Origin: Streptomyces albipurpureus | GTDB lineage: Bacteria; Actinomycetota; Actinomycetes; Streptomycetales; Streptomycetaceae | Length of the DNA stretch: 64,000 nucleotides | Assembly: GCF_023701525.1 (NCBI RefSeq) | Contig: NZ_JAMQAW010000026.1 | Span: forward strand, 103,232-167,231 | Direction: 5' to 3' | The notes under the pieces: model-generated | Told to the model about the DNA's origin: nothing | The model's input: the letters and a program-made list of their open reading frames with translations, nothing else | The model's database searches: none | Shown here: piece after piece, positions 34,011 through 43,750 of the stretch | Layout of the letters: each line of letters opens with the position of its first letter | Numbering within the stretch: position 1 is the first letter of the stretch | Translations under genes and position numbers: made by a program

Positions 34011-36962
34011 ATGAGACGTAGAGCGACTTCGATCCTGGCAGCCGTTTCACTGTTGACCGCCGCACTGGCGGTCGCTCCGCTCGCCCAAGCCGATCCGGCT
34101 CCGGACGGCGGCGGCGACGGGCTGTCCGTATGGCACGCAAAGATCACCAAGGCCCAGGTCCCGCTGATTCTCGCGACGGGCGCCGACGGGCATGAACTGA
34201 GTACCCAGGTGCCCGACAAGGGCACCGGTACCGTTGAGTTGTACCTCACCGACCAGCAGGCCGGTGAGCTGCGCCAGCAGGGCATCGGCGTCACCGAGCA
34301 CAAGATCTCCGCCGCGGCCCAGAAGCGGGTGGCCGCCGCCGGTGACGGTGTCTTCCGCCCCTACGGCGGGGCGGGTGGCCTCAAGAGCGAGATCCTCGCC
34401 ACCGCACAGGCCAACCCCGACCTCACCAAGGTCATCAGCATTGGGAAGACCGTGAAGGGCCAGGACATCCTCGCCCTCAAGGTCAGCAAGGGCGCCGACA
34501 GATACCGGGATGGCAGCAAGCCATCGACGCTCTACATGTCCAATCAGCACGCCCGTGAGTGGATCACACCGGAGACCACCCGGCGGCTGATGCACCACTA
34601 CCTCACCAACTACGGCAAGGACCCACGGATCACCAAGATCGTGGACACCACCGAACTGTGGTTTGTGCTCTCCGCCAACCCCGACGGCTACGACTACACC
34701 TTCAAGGGCCCCCAAGAGCGGCAGTGGCGCAAGAATCTGCGCGACAACAACCGCGACGGCCAGATCGCCCCCGGCGACGGCGTCGACCTCAACCGCAACT
34801 TCTCGTACAAGTGGGGCTACGACAACGAGGGTTCGTCCCCCGACCCCTTCGACGAGACCTTCCGCGGTGCGAGCCCCGGCTCCGAGCCCGAGACCAAGGC
34901 CATCGACGCCTTCCAGAAGCGCATCGGCTTCGAGTACGGCATCAACTACCACTCCGCGGCCGAGTTGATCCTGTACGGGGTCGGATGGCAGGTCGCCACC
35001 GACACCCCCGATGACGTCCTCTACAAGGCGCTCGCCGGAGTCCCCGGAAACCCGGCGATCCCCGGCTACCGCCCGCAGGTCTCATCCGAGCTGTACATCA
35101 CCAACGGCGAGGCCGACGGACACGCGGCCAACGTCAACGGAATGATGATGTACACCCCCGAGATGTCCACCTGCGCCACCATCTCGCGCATCGATCCCAA
35201 CGATGCCTGGAACGCGGCCGACTGCGCCTCGGTGTTCACCTTCCCGGACGACGAGAAGTTGATCCAGCAGGAGTTCGCCAAGAACATCCCGTTCGCACTC
35301 TCGCTGGCCGAAAGCGCCAGCAACCCCGACCAGCCCGCCTCCTCGCTCGGTCTGAAGGCCCCGGACTTCACTCCGGACCCCTTCACCGTCTCCTACGCCC
35401 GCGGCGGCGACCAGGAAGTCTCCGTGATCGCCCGGAAGTCGGTACGGAACAAGGAGCTCAACTACCGCGTCAACGGCGGTCGGGTCCAGGACGAGGACCT
35501 CAAGGCGTGGAAGGGCGGTGAGACCTACGGCGGCGAGGACAACATCCGCTTCGACGAGTACCGCGCCGAGGTCGAGGACGCCCGGGTCGGCGACAAGGTC
35601 GAGGTCTGGTTCACCGGACGCACCAAGGACGGGAAATCCACCTCCAGCACACCCTTCACCTACACCGTCGCCGAACGTCCCCGCGCGGACACCCTCGTCG
35701 TCGCCGAAGAGGGCGGCACCACCGCGGCCCGGCATTCCGCCGCGTACACCCAGGCACTCGCCGACAACAAGCGACGCGGCGTCGTCTGGGACGTGGCGAC
35801 CCAGGGCGTACCGCACCGGCTCGGAGTGCTCAGCCACTTCTCCACGGCCGTCTGGTACACCGGTGCCGCCGCACCCTCCTGGGCGGTCACCAAGTCCGTA
35901 CGGTCCTATCTCAACGAGGGCGGCAAGCTGATCACCACCGGTGAGCGGGCGGGCGGCAACGCCAACCTCGGCCGGGCGATCAGCGATGACTTCGCTCAGT
36001 ACTTCCTCGGTGCGTCGGGCCGGGCCTCGCTCGCCGGTACGACGAACTTCGCCGGCCAAGGACGGCTCTCCGGCGCGGCAGCCGCACTCGCGGGCGCCGA
36101 GGGCAACCCCCTGGACGCGGCGGGCGCCTACACCATCACATCCGACTCCCTGCCCCCCGCGCAGTTCCCGCAGTTCCGCAGTGCCCCCGCGGGTGACTAC
36201 CTCGGCGTACGGATGCCCTTCTCACCGTACGAGGGGCAGTACTACGCGGCGGCCACCCATCGCAACGGGGCGTGGAACCGGCTCACCCGCCCGGTCGATC
36301 TGACCGGCACCACGGCGGCCGACACCCCGAAGCTGAACCTCCGGCTCAGCTTCAACACCGAGCCCGGCTACGACAACGCGGTGGTCGAGGTGCACACCGT
36401 GGGCCAGGACGACTGGACGACGCTTCCCGACGCGAACGGCGGCACCCGCACCACCGTGCCCGCGGAGTGCGACGCCGGGTTCTACGTCAACCAGCACCCG
36501 CATCTCAAGCACTACCTCACCGTCGGCAACAGCGGTTGCACCCCGAGTGGCACCACCGGCAGCTGGAACTCCTTCACCGGACCCTCCGACGGCTGGCGGT
36601 CCGCCTCCTTCGATCTGAGCGCCTACGCAGGCAAGCAGATCGAGGTCTCCGTCTCCTACATCACCGACCCCAGCGACGGTGGACGCGGCGTCTTCGTCGA
36701 TGACACCAAGCTGGTGACCGGCGGCGGGGAGCAGGGCGCCGAGGGCTTCGAGACCTCGCTCGGTGCCTGGACGGCCGCGGCACCGCCCGCGGGCAGCCCG
36801 GCAGCGCGCGGTAACTGGGTCCGCAGCCAGGACCTGTACCCGTCAGCGAGCGCGGTCACCACCAAGGACACCGTGCTCATCGGATTCGGTCTGGAGCACG
36901 TACCGGCGGCGACCGACCGCAGGCAGCTCATCGGCAAGGCGCTCAGTGCTCTACGCCGTTGA
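34011..36962 (+). CDS. Secreted M14-family zinc carboxypeptidase
   Basis: A 983-aa exported metallopeptidase. ATG 34011 has AAGGGGGGC upstream and opens a Sec signal (MRRRATSILAAVSLLTAALA, cleavage after AQA); the longer open frame from 33759 has no signal. The M14 catalytic domain spans about residues 110-440: zinc ligands His180 and Glu183 in NQHAREW, substrate-binding region DLNRNFSYKWG, His314 in INYHSAAELILYG, and catalytic Glu384 in MYTPEMST. The remaining ~540 residues are beta-rich accessory regions, including a stretch like a glutamine-amidotransferase-type fold (GGKLITTGERAGGNANLG) and a jelly-roll-like module with GWRSASFDLSAYAGKQIEVSVSY. It probably trims peptides outside the cell. 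Confidence 0.94.
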   Translation: MRRRATSILAAVSLLTAALAVAPLAQADPAPDGGGDGLSVWHAKITKAQVPLILATGADGHELSTQVPDKGTGTVELYLTDQQAGELRQQGIGVTEHKISAAAQKRVAAAGDGVFRPYGGAGGLKSEILATAQANPDLTKVISIGKTVKGQDILALKVSKGADRYRDGSKPSTLYMSNQHAREWITPETTRRLMHHYLTNYGKDPRITKIVDTTELWFVLSANPDGYDYTFKGPQERQWRKNLRDNNRDGQIAPGDGVDLNRNFSYKWGYDNEGSSPDPFDETFRGASPGSEPETKAIDAFQKRIGFEYGINYHSAAELILYGVGWQVATDTPDDVLYKALAGVPGNPAIPGYRPQVSSELYITNGEADGHAANVNGMMMYTPEMSTCATISRIDPNDAWNAADCASVFTFPDDEKLIQQEFAKNIPFALSLAESASNPDQPASSLGLKAPDFTPDPFTVSYARGGDQEVSVIARKSVRNKELNYRVNGGRVQDEDLKAWKGGETYGGEDNIRFDEYRAEVEDARVGDKVEVWFTGRTKDGKSTSSTPFTYTVAERPRADTLVVAEEGGTTAARHSAAYTQALADNKRRGVVWDVATQGVPHRLGVLSHFSTAVWYTGAAAPSWAVTKSVRSYLNEGGKLITTGERAGGNANLGRAISDDFAQYFLGASGRASLAGTTNFAGQGRLSGAAAALAGAEGNPLDAAGAYTITSDSLPPAQFPQFRSAPAGDYLGVRMPFSPYEGQYYAAATHRNGAWNRLTRPVDLTGTTAADTPKLNLRLSFNTEPGYDNAVVEVHTVGQDDWTTLPDANGGTRTTVPAECDAGFYVNQHPHLKHYLTVGNSGCTPSGTTGSWNSFTGPSDGWRSASFDLSAYAGKQIEVSVSYITDPSDGGRGVFVDDTKLVTGGGEQGAEGFETSLGAWTAAAPPAGSPAARGNWVRSQDLYPSASAVTTKDTVLIGFGLEHVPAATDRRQLIGKALSALRR

Positions 36963-37015
36963 CGCTCGGTAGCGAGTAGCTGAGTTTGATCGGCTAGATC
37001 AAGACAAGATCAACC

Positions 37016-37058
37016 GACGGCGGTCCGAGCCTCCTACCGGGGGGTACGGACCGCCGTC
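37016..37058 (+). terminator. Hairpin terminator after the carboxypeptidase gene
   Basis: GACGGCGGTCCG (37016-37027) pairs perfectly with CGGACCGCCGTC (37047-37058), 19-base loop, 54 bases after the stop and 124 before gap. Confidence 0.8.
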
Positions 37059-37181
37059 ACCACGTACGGGCCCTCCGATGTCACCCCGGGCCGTGCAGAG
37101 AGGTAGGGTCGTAAGAGGTCGGGGACATCCCATACAACTCGCCGGCGTCGAAACCCGGCGTACCAACGAGGAGATCGGTTC

Positions 37182-38192
<1,011 letters not shown>

Positions 38193-38400
38193 GCAACACG
38201 GCTCTGAACAGCTGCGCTCAGATCAGCGACGAGAGCACCACGATGTGAGCGACAGGGCTCGGGCAGCGCAGTGAAGCGCGGTTCGAGCCCTGCCGCACGT
38301 CTAGCCCACTCCGGCTGGGCCACGCCTCCCAGGCCTGGCTCAGCCCAGTGAATTTCCAGCCCAGTCCAGCTCTCAGACAGCCCTCCGAGGAGTCCTGTCC

Positions 38401-39612
38401 ATGAAGACGATCGACCAGCTCCTGGCCGATGGGGTCGCGGGTAAGCGGGTTTTCGTCCGCGCCGACCTCAATGTGCCGCTCGACGGCACCACCATCACCG
38501 ACGACGGCCGCATCCGGGCCGTCCAGCCGACCGTCGCCAAGCTCGCCGAGGCGGGCGCCCGCGTCATCGTCGCCTCCCACCTGGGCCGCCCCAAGGGTGC
38601 CCCGGACCCGGCCTTCTCGCTCGCCCCCGCCGCCGTCCGGCTCGGCGAGCTCCTCGGCACGGACGTCGCCTTCGCCACCGACACGGTCGGCGACTCGGCC
38701 AAGGCCGTCGCCGACGGCCTGGCGGACGGCCAGGTCGCGGTGATCGAGAACCTGCGCTTCAACGCGGGCGAGACCAGCAAGGACGACGCCGAGCGCGGCG
38801 CCTTCGCCGATCAGCTCGCCGCCCTCGCCGATCTCTACGTCGGCGACGGCTTCGGCGCCGTGCACCGCAAGCACGCATCCGTGTTCGACCTCCCGGCCCG
38901 GCTGCCGCACGCGGCCGGCTATCTCATCGCCACCGAGGTCGGCGTGCTCAAGAAGCTCACGGACGAGGTCCAGCGCCCCTACGCCGTGGTCCTCGGCGGT
39001 GCCAAGGTCTCCGACAAGCTCGGTGTCATCGACCACCTGCTGGACCGGGCGGACCGCATCCTGATCGGCGGCGGCATGGCGTACACCTTCCTCAAGGCCC
39101 AGGGCCATGACGTGGGCAACTCGCTGCTCCAGGAGGACCAGGTCCCGGTCGTCCAGGAGTATCTGGAGCGGGCCAAGACCAAGGGGGTGGAATTCGTCCT
39201 CCCCGTTGACGTGCTGGTCGCCGCCGAGTTCCCGGACCTGAAGACCAAGGCGCCGGCGCACCCCGAGACCGTCGCCGCGGACGCGATCCCGGCCGACCAG
39301 CAGGGCCTGGACATCGGCCCTGAGACCCGCAAGCTGTACGCGTCGAAGCTCGCCGACACGGCCACCGTCTTCTGGAACGGCCCGATGGGCGTCTTCGAAC
39401 ACCCCGACTACGCCGACGGCACCCGGGCCGTCGCCCAGGCGCTCCTCGACTCCCCGGCCTTCACCGTGGTCGGCGGCGGAGACTCCGCCGCGGCGGTGCG
39501 CATCCTGGGCTTCGACGAGAAGGCGTTCGGCCATATCTCGACCGGCGGTGGCGCGAGCCTCGAATATCTCGAAGGCAAGACCCTTCCCGGCCTTGCCGCA
39601 CTGGAGGACTGA
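38401..39612 (+). CDS. pgk: Phosphoglycerate kinase
   Basis: Transfers phosphate from 1,3-bisphosphoglycerate to ADP. The 403-aa product has VFVRADLNVPLDG near residue 20 (substrate Asp/Asn), the basic-patch ASHLGRPKG, VLGGAKVSDKLGVIDHLL at the domain hinge, and the ATP-side FWNGPMGVFE and VVGGGDSAAAV, GHISTGGGASLEYLEGKTLPG. Length is normal. Only eight bases separate it from tpiA, so these two are co-transcribed. Confidence 0.98.
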   Translation: MKTIDQLLADGVAGKRVFVRADLNVPLDGTTITDDGRIRAVQPTVAKLAEAGARVIVASHLGRPKGAPDPAFSLAPAAVRLGELLGTDVAFATDTVGDSAKAVADGLADGQVAVIENLRFNAGETSKDDAERGAFADQLAALADLYVGDGFGAVHRKHASVFDLPARLPHAAGYLIATEVGVLKKLTDEVQRPYAVVLGGAKVSDKLGVIDHLLDRADRILIGGGMAYTFLKAQGHDVGNSLLQEDQVPVVQEYLERAKTKGVEFVLPVDVLVAAEFPDLKTKAPAHPETVAADAIPADQQGLDIGPETRKLYASKLADTATVFWNGPMGVFEHPDYADGTRAVAQALLDSPAFTVVGGGDSAAAVRILGFDEKAFGHISTGGGASLEYLEGKTLPGLAALED

Positions 39613-39620
39613 TCTTTTCC

Positions 39621-40397
39621 ATGAGTACGCGTACCCCCCTGATGGCCGGCAACTGGAAGATGAACCTCAACCACCTTGAGGCCATCGCACACGTCCAGAA
39701 GCTCGCCTTCGCCCTGGCGGACAAGGACTACGACGCCGTGGAGGTGGCCGTTCTGGTGCCCTTCACCGATCTGCGGTCGGTCCAGACCCTGATCGACGGC
39801 GACAAGCTGAAGATCAAGTACGGCGCTCAGGACATCTCCGCCCATGAGTCCGGTGCGTACACCGGTGAAGTCTCGGGTCTGATGTTGGCCAAGTTGAAGT
39901 GCTCCTACGTTGCGGTTGGTCACTCTGAGCGACGTCAGTACCACGCCGAGACCGACGACATCTGCAACGCCAAGGTGAAGGCCGCGTTCAAGCACGGCAT
40001 CACCCCCATCCTCTGTGTCGGCGAGGGTCTGGACATCCGCAAGGCCGGACAGCAGGTCGAGTACACCCTCGGCCAGCTCGACGGCGGACTGAAGGACATC
40101 CCGGCCGAGCAGGCCGAGACCGTCGTGATCGCCTACGAGCCGGTCTGGGCCATCGGGACCGGCGAGGTCGCCACCCCCGAAGACGCCCAGGAGGTCTGCG
40201 GAGCGATTCGCGGCCGGCTCGCCAAGCTGTACTCCCAGGAGCTGGCCGACAAGGTCCGCATCCAGTACGGCGGCTCGGTGAAGTCCGGAAACGTCGCCGC
40301 GATCATGGCTCAGCCGGACGTCGACGGCGCCCTCGTGGGCGGTGCCGCACTGGATTCGGATGAGTTCGTCAAGATCGTCCGGTTCCGCGACCAGTGA
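39621..40397 (+). CDS. tpiA: Triosephosphate isomerase
   Basis: Interconverts dihydroxyacetone phosphate and glyceraldehyde-3-phosphate. The 258-aa TIM barrel shows GNWKMN (catalytic Lys), VGHSERR (catalytic His electrophile), AYEPVWAIGTG (catalytic Glu), and the phosphate-binding IQYGGSVKSGN and GALVGGAAL loops. A GC-rich hairpin follows before secG. Confidence 0.98.
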   Translation: MSTRTPLMAGNWKMNLNHLEAIAHVQKLAFALADKDYDAVEVAVLVPFTDLRSVQTLIDGDKLKIKYGAQDISAHESGAYTGEVSGLMLAKLKCSYVAVGHSERRQYHAETDDICNAKVKAAFKHGITPILCVGEGLDIRKAGQQVEYTLGQLDGGLKDIPAEQAETVVIAYEPVWAIGTGEVATPEDAQEVCGAIRGRLAKLYSQELADKVRIQYGGSVKSGNVAAIMAQPDVDGALVGGAALDSDEFVKIVRFRDQ

Positions 40398-40430
40398 GTA
40401 TGCGGTAGGGCAGATCCGTCGTACCCTTGC

Positions 40431-40461
40431 GGGGGCCGGGGTGGCTTGCCACCCGGCCCCC
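40431..40461 (+). terminator. Hairpin after tpiA
   Basis: GGGGGCCGGGGTGGC (40431-40445) pairs with GCCACCCGGCCCCC (40448-40461), one bulged G, two-base nominal loop. It may terminate or attenuate read-through into secG, 48 bases on. Confidence 0.75.
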
Positions 40462-40508
40462 GTCGTCATAGAAGTTCCGAGAGAGTTGCCAGGAAGTAGG
40501 GTCCAGCC

Positions 40509-40745
40509 GTGGTTATGGGGTTCTCGATCGCCCTGATCTGCTTCAGCCTGCTGCTGATGCTGCTCGTGCTGATGCACAAGGGGAAGGGCGGCGGCCTCTC
40601 CGACATGTTCGGCGGCGGTATGCAGTCGTCCGTCGGTGGCTCTTCGGTCGCCGAGCGTAACCTGGACCGGATCACCGTCGTGGTCGGTCTGCTGTGGTTC
40701 GCCTGCATTGTCGTACTGGGCCTGCTGATGAAGCTGGACAGCTGA
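40509..40745 (+). CDS. secG: Preprotein translocase subunit SecG
   Basis: Small accessory subunit of SecYEG. The 78-aa protein has two transmembrane helices (FSIALICFSLLLMLLVLM and the VVVGLLWFACIVVLGLLM end) joined by a Gly-rich cytoplasmic loop GKGGGLSDMFGGGMQSS, the diagnostic SecG signature. It starts at GTG 40509 with AGTAGGG upstream; ATG 40515 is an alternative. The tpi-secG order is common in bacteria. Confidence 0.96.
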   Translation: MVMGFSIALICFSLLLMLLVLMHKGKGGGLSDMFGGGMQSSVGGSSVAERNLDRITVVVGLLWFACIVVLGLLMKLDS

Positions 40746-40787
40746 CACACAGGCTTCCCGTCCGGGAGGGGATGTAACTCCAATCCC

Positions 40788-40815
40788 TAGACGAGCGTTG
40801 GGCCTTACGTAGACT
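40788..40815 (+). promoter_or_regulatory. Possible promoter of the RbpA-family gene
   Basis: TAGACG (40788-40793), 16 bases, TAGACT (40810-40815). Compatible with a principal sigma factor promoter; it would give a leader of about 57 bases. Not proven. Confidence 0.35.
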
Positions 40816-40878
40816 GGGGCACCGCGGCGCAGCCGCTGTGAGAGGCTGTACAGCACCATCACGCAGGGAGTTACGACC

Positions 40879-41214
40879 GTGGCAAGTGGCAACGCGATCC
40901 GGGGAAGCCGGGTCGGAGCGGGGCCGATGGGCGAGGCCGAGCGCGGCGAGTCCGCGCCCCGCTTGCGCATCTCCTTCTGGTGCTCCAACGGGCACGAGAC
41001 GCAGCCGAGCTTCGCCAGTGACGCGCAGGTCCCTGACACCTGGGACTGCCCGCGCTGCGGATTCCCGGCCGGTCAGGACCGGGACAGTCCCCCGGCTCCA
41101 CCGCGCACGGAGCCGTACAAGACGCACCTCGCCTATGTACGGGAGCGGCGCAGTGACGCGGACGGAGAAGCGATCCTCGCCGAGGCGCTGGCCAAACTGC
41201 GCGGCGAGATCTAG
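40879..41214 (+). CDS. RNA polymerase-binding protein, RbpA family (probably the RbpB-type paralogue)
   Basis: A 111-aa member of the actinobacterial RbpA family, which binds RNA polymerase holoenzyme with principal sigma factors and stabilises open complexes. Visible parts: Arg-rich N-terminal tail (GNAIRGSRVGAGPM), zinc-type core with CSNGH and CPRCG, a basic linker, and the sigma-interaction helix RTHL-like segment (TEPYKTHLAYVRERRSDADGE). From memory the main Streptomyces RbpA is about 124 aa, has THWDMLMERR, and sits elsewhere; this protein differs, so it is likely the second copy. GTG 40879 has GGGAG upstream. A terminator with a T-run follows. Confidence 0.88.
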   Translation: MASGNAIRGSRVGAGPMGEAERGESAPRLRISFWCSNGHETQPSFASDAQVPDTWDCPRCGFPAGQDRDSPPAPPRTEPYKTHLAYVRERRSDADGEAILAEALAKLRGEI

Positions 41215-41224
41215 GACTTGGGAA

Positions 41225-41261
41225 CCGGCCGGGACACCTTGGGTGCCCGGCCGGAGGCTTT
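41225..41261 (+). terminator. Hairpin terminator with short T-run
   Basis: CCGGCCGGG (41225-41233) pairs with CCCGGCCGG (41246-41254), extended by CA/TG past one mismatch, then AGGCTTTT. Ten bases after the RbpA-family stop. Confidence 0.82.
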
Positions 41262-41487
41262 TCCCGACCCGCCCCGGCGGCGGCGCGGCCTCCTCAGCCC
41301 CTCGGTGAATCCTCGACGCTCCTCGAACCGGTGACCCCGCTTCTTCCGGGTGGATACCGTGCCCTTCGGCCCGTTTTGATGCCGACCGGGCGACGCTGCT
41401 CCGTGCGTCTCTCACCAGCCGTTCTGATCAATTAGGTTGGAGATGGCGCAGCAGAGGCAAGCACGACAGAAGTGAGCTGATGTCCGA

Positions 41488-43230
41488 GTGAACGCACCAG
41501 GCCGCACCAGGCTCAACCAGACTCCCGAGTGGACCGCTCTCGGAAAGCACCGCGAGCAGCTGGGACAGACACACCTACGGGAGCTGTTCGCGGCTGACGC
41601 GGCACGCGGGAGCGAATACACCCTCAGAGTCGGCGATCTCCATCTCGACTACTCCAAGCACCTGGTCACCCCCGAGACATTGCGGCTCCTGCGCGAACTG
41701 GCCCGGGCGGCCGACGTCACCGGACTCCGCGACGCCATGTTCCAGGGCGAGAAGATCAATATCACCGAGGACCGGGCCGTACTGCACACCGCGCTCCGCG
41801 CCCCCCGGGACGCCGTCGTCGAGGTGGACGGCGAGAACGTGGTTCCACTGGTCCACCAGGTACTCGATCGGATGGCAGCCTTCGCCGAGAAGGTCAGAAC
41901 GGGGGAGTGGACCGGTCACACCGGTCGGCCCATCCGCAATGTCGTCAACATCGGTATCGGCGGATCGGACCTCGGTCCAGCGATGGCCTACGAGGCACTG
42001 CGCTCCTTCACCACGCGCGATCTGACCATCCGCTTTGTGTCGAACGTCGACGGGGCCGATCTCCATGAGGCCGTCCGCGACCTGGACGCGGCCGAGACCC
42101 TCTTCATCGTCGCCTCCAAGACCTTCACCACCATCGAGACCATCACCAACGCCACCTCCGCGCGTGATTGGCTCCTCGGCGAACTGAAGACCGGTCAGGA
42201 GGCCGTCGCCCGCCACTTCGTGGCCCTGTCGACCAACGCCGAGAAGGTCGGTGACTTCGGTATCGACACGGCGAACATGTTCGAGTTCTGGGACTGGGTC
42301 GGCGGGCGCTACTCCGTTGACTCCGCCATCGGTCTCTCGCTGATGATCGCGATCGGCCCGGAGCACTTCCGGGAGTTGCTGCACGGCTTCCATCTGGTCG
42401 ACGAGCACTTCCGCACCGCCCCCGCCGAGGCCAACGCGCCGTTGCTGCTCGGGCTGCTCGGGGTCTGGTACGGCGGGTTCTTCGACGCCCAGTCCCACGC
42501 GGTGCTCCCCTACTCCCACTACCTGAGCCGGTTCACCGCCTATCTCCAGCAGCTGGACATGGAGTCCAACGGCAAGTCAGTGGACCGGGAGGGGCAGCGC
42601 GTCGACTGGCAGACGGGACCGGTGGTGTGGGGTACCCCCGGCACCAACGGACAGCACGCCTATTACCAGTTGATCCACCAGGGCACCAAGGTCATTCCGG
42701 CTGACTTCATCGGCTTCGCCAGGCCCGTCGCGGATCTCCCCCCGGCGCTCGCGGCCCAACACGATCTGCTGATGGCCAACTTCTTCGCCCAGACGCAGGC
42801 GCTGGCCTTCGGCAAGACAGCCGAGGAGGTGCGCGCCGAGGGCGTACCGGAGCGGCTGGTGCCGCACAGGACCTTCCTGGGCAACCACCCCACGACCACC
42901 GTCCTCGCGGATGAACTGACGCCTTCGGTGCTCGGCCAGTTGATTGCCCTGTATGAGCACAAGGTTTTCGTCCAGGGGGCGATCTGGAACATCGACTCCT
43001 TCGACCAGTGGGGGGTCGAGCTCGGCAAGGTGCTGGCGAAGGAGATCGCGCCGGCGCTGACCGCCACTGCGGACAGCGGCGGCGATGTGGAGGACAGCGG
43101 CGGTGACGTCGAGAGGAGCGGCGGCGATGTGGAGGACAGCGGCGGCGATGTCGAGCGGGCGGGCGGCGGCGAGCTCGACAGTTCAACCGCCGCTCTGGTG
43201 AGCACCTACCGCTCTCTGCGAGGGCGTTGA
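41488..43230 (+). CDS. pgi: Glucose-6-phosphate isomerase
   Basis: Interconverts glucose-6-phosphate and fructose-6-phosphate, linking glycolysis to the pentose-phosphate genes nearby. The 580-aa product is about 30 residues longer than usual. The family signatures are present: IGIGGSDLGPAMAYEAL, SKTFTTIETITNA, WDWVGGRYSVDSAIGLS, YSHYLSRFTAYLQQLDMESNGK with catalytic Glu nearby, and AIWNIDSFDQWGVELGK. The extra length is a tandem 7-aa repeat (SGGDVED/SGGDVER, residues 530-557) inserted just before the C-terminal helix. GTG 41488 lacks a strong ribosome-binding site. PH-domain genes follow after four bases. Confidence 0.97.
   Translation: MNAPGRTRLNQTPEWTALGKHREQLGQTHLRELFAADAARGSEYTLRVGDLHLDYSKHLVTPETLRLLRELARAADVTGLRDAMFQGEKINITEDRAVLHTALRAPRDAVVEVDGENVVPLVHQVLDRMAAFAEKVRTGEWTGHTGRPIRNVVNIGIGGSDLGPAMAYEALRSFTTRDLTIRFVSNVDGADLHEAVRDLDAAETLFIVASKTFTTIETITNATSARDWLLGELKTGQEAVARHFVALSTNAEKVGDFGIDTANMFEFWDWVGGRYSVDSAIGLSLMIAIGPEHFRELLHGFHLVDEHFRTAPAEANAPLLLGLLGVWYGGFFDAQSHAVLPYSHYLSRFTAYLQQLDMESNGKSVDREGQRVDWQTGPVVWGTPGTNGQHAYYQLIHQGTKVIPADFIGFARPVADLPPALAAQHDLLMANFFAQTQALAFGKTAEEVRAEGVPERLVPHRTFLGNHPTTTVLADELTPSVLGQLIALYEHKVFVQGAIWNIDSFDQWGVELGKVLAKEIAPALTATADSGGDVEDSGGDVERSGGDVEDSGGDVERAGGGELDSSTAALVSTYRSLRGR
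43075..43158 (+). repeat. 21-bp coding tandem repeat in pgi
   Basis: Four units of 21 bases encode SGGDVED, SGGDVER, SGGDVED, SGGDVER (residues 530-557). They form two near-identical pairs of 42 bases, suggesting two rounds of duplication. In frame, so expansion does not break the enzyme. Confidence 0.9.
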
Positions 43231-43234
43231 GCCG

Positions 43235-43750
43235 ATGAGCGAGGGGGCGACGGACGACGGTGCCGTGGTGCGGCTGAGACCGCCGAACAACACGCTCAAT
43301 GGACGAGTCGTGGGCTGGTGGCGCGTTCAGTCCCTGATCGGTACCGCGTCGGTCACCGCGGTGCTGGCCGTTCTGGGCATGTTGATCGATCCGGCGCGCA
43401 CCTGGCTCCTGGTCGCGGCCGCTGTGGTGGCCGCACTCGGGCTGCTGGAAGCGATCGTCGTCCCCGGTTGGCGGTTTCGGGTCCACCGCTGGGAGGTGAC
43501 GGACGAGGCGGTCTACGTCCGTACCGGCGCGTTCTGGCAGGAGTGGCATATCGCGCCGATGTCCCGCATCCAGCGGGTGGACACCATGCGGGGGCCGTTG
43601 GAGCGGGCCTTCCGCCTCTCCACGGTGACCGTCACCACGGCGTCCTCCCGAGGCGAGATCAAGATCGAGGGGCTTGACCATGAACTGGCGGCCGAGCTGG
43701 CCGAGCGGCTGACCCAGATCACTCAGGCGACCCCCGGGGACGCCACATGA
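43235..43750 (+). CDS. PH-domain membrane protein (YdbS-like, bPH2)
   Basis: A 171-aa protein. Two transmembrane helices (about residues 30-50 and 55-75) are followed by a bacterial PH-like (DUF304) domain: FRVHRWEVTDEAVYVRTGAFWQEWHIAPMSRIQRVDTMRGPLER. Start ATG 43235 is four bases after the pgi stop. It overlaps the next gene by ATGA. In Bacillus the YdbS/YdbT pair supports resistance to lantibiotic-like peptides (family knowledge); here only the domain and pairing are shown. Confidence 0.88.
   Translation: MSEGATDDGAVVRLRPPNNTLNGRVVGWWRVQSLIGTASVTAVLAVLGMLIDPARTWLLVAAAVVAALGLLEAIVVPGWRFRVHRWEVTDEAVYVRTGAFWQEWHIAPMSRIQRVDTMRGPLERAFRLSTVTVTTASSRGEIKIEGLDHELAAELAERLTQITQATPGDAT

Noticed and set aside
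38275..38295. GGTTCGAGCCC, resembling a tRNA T-arm, between gap and pgk
   Set aside because: The flanking bases do not form a T-stem or acceptor stem, and no anticodon arm is found; a chance word.
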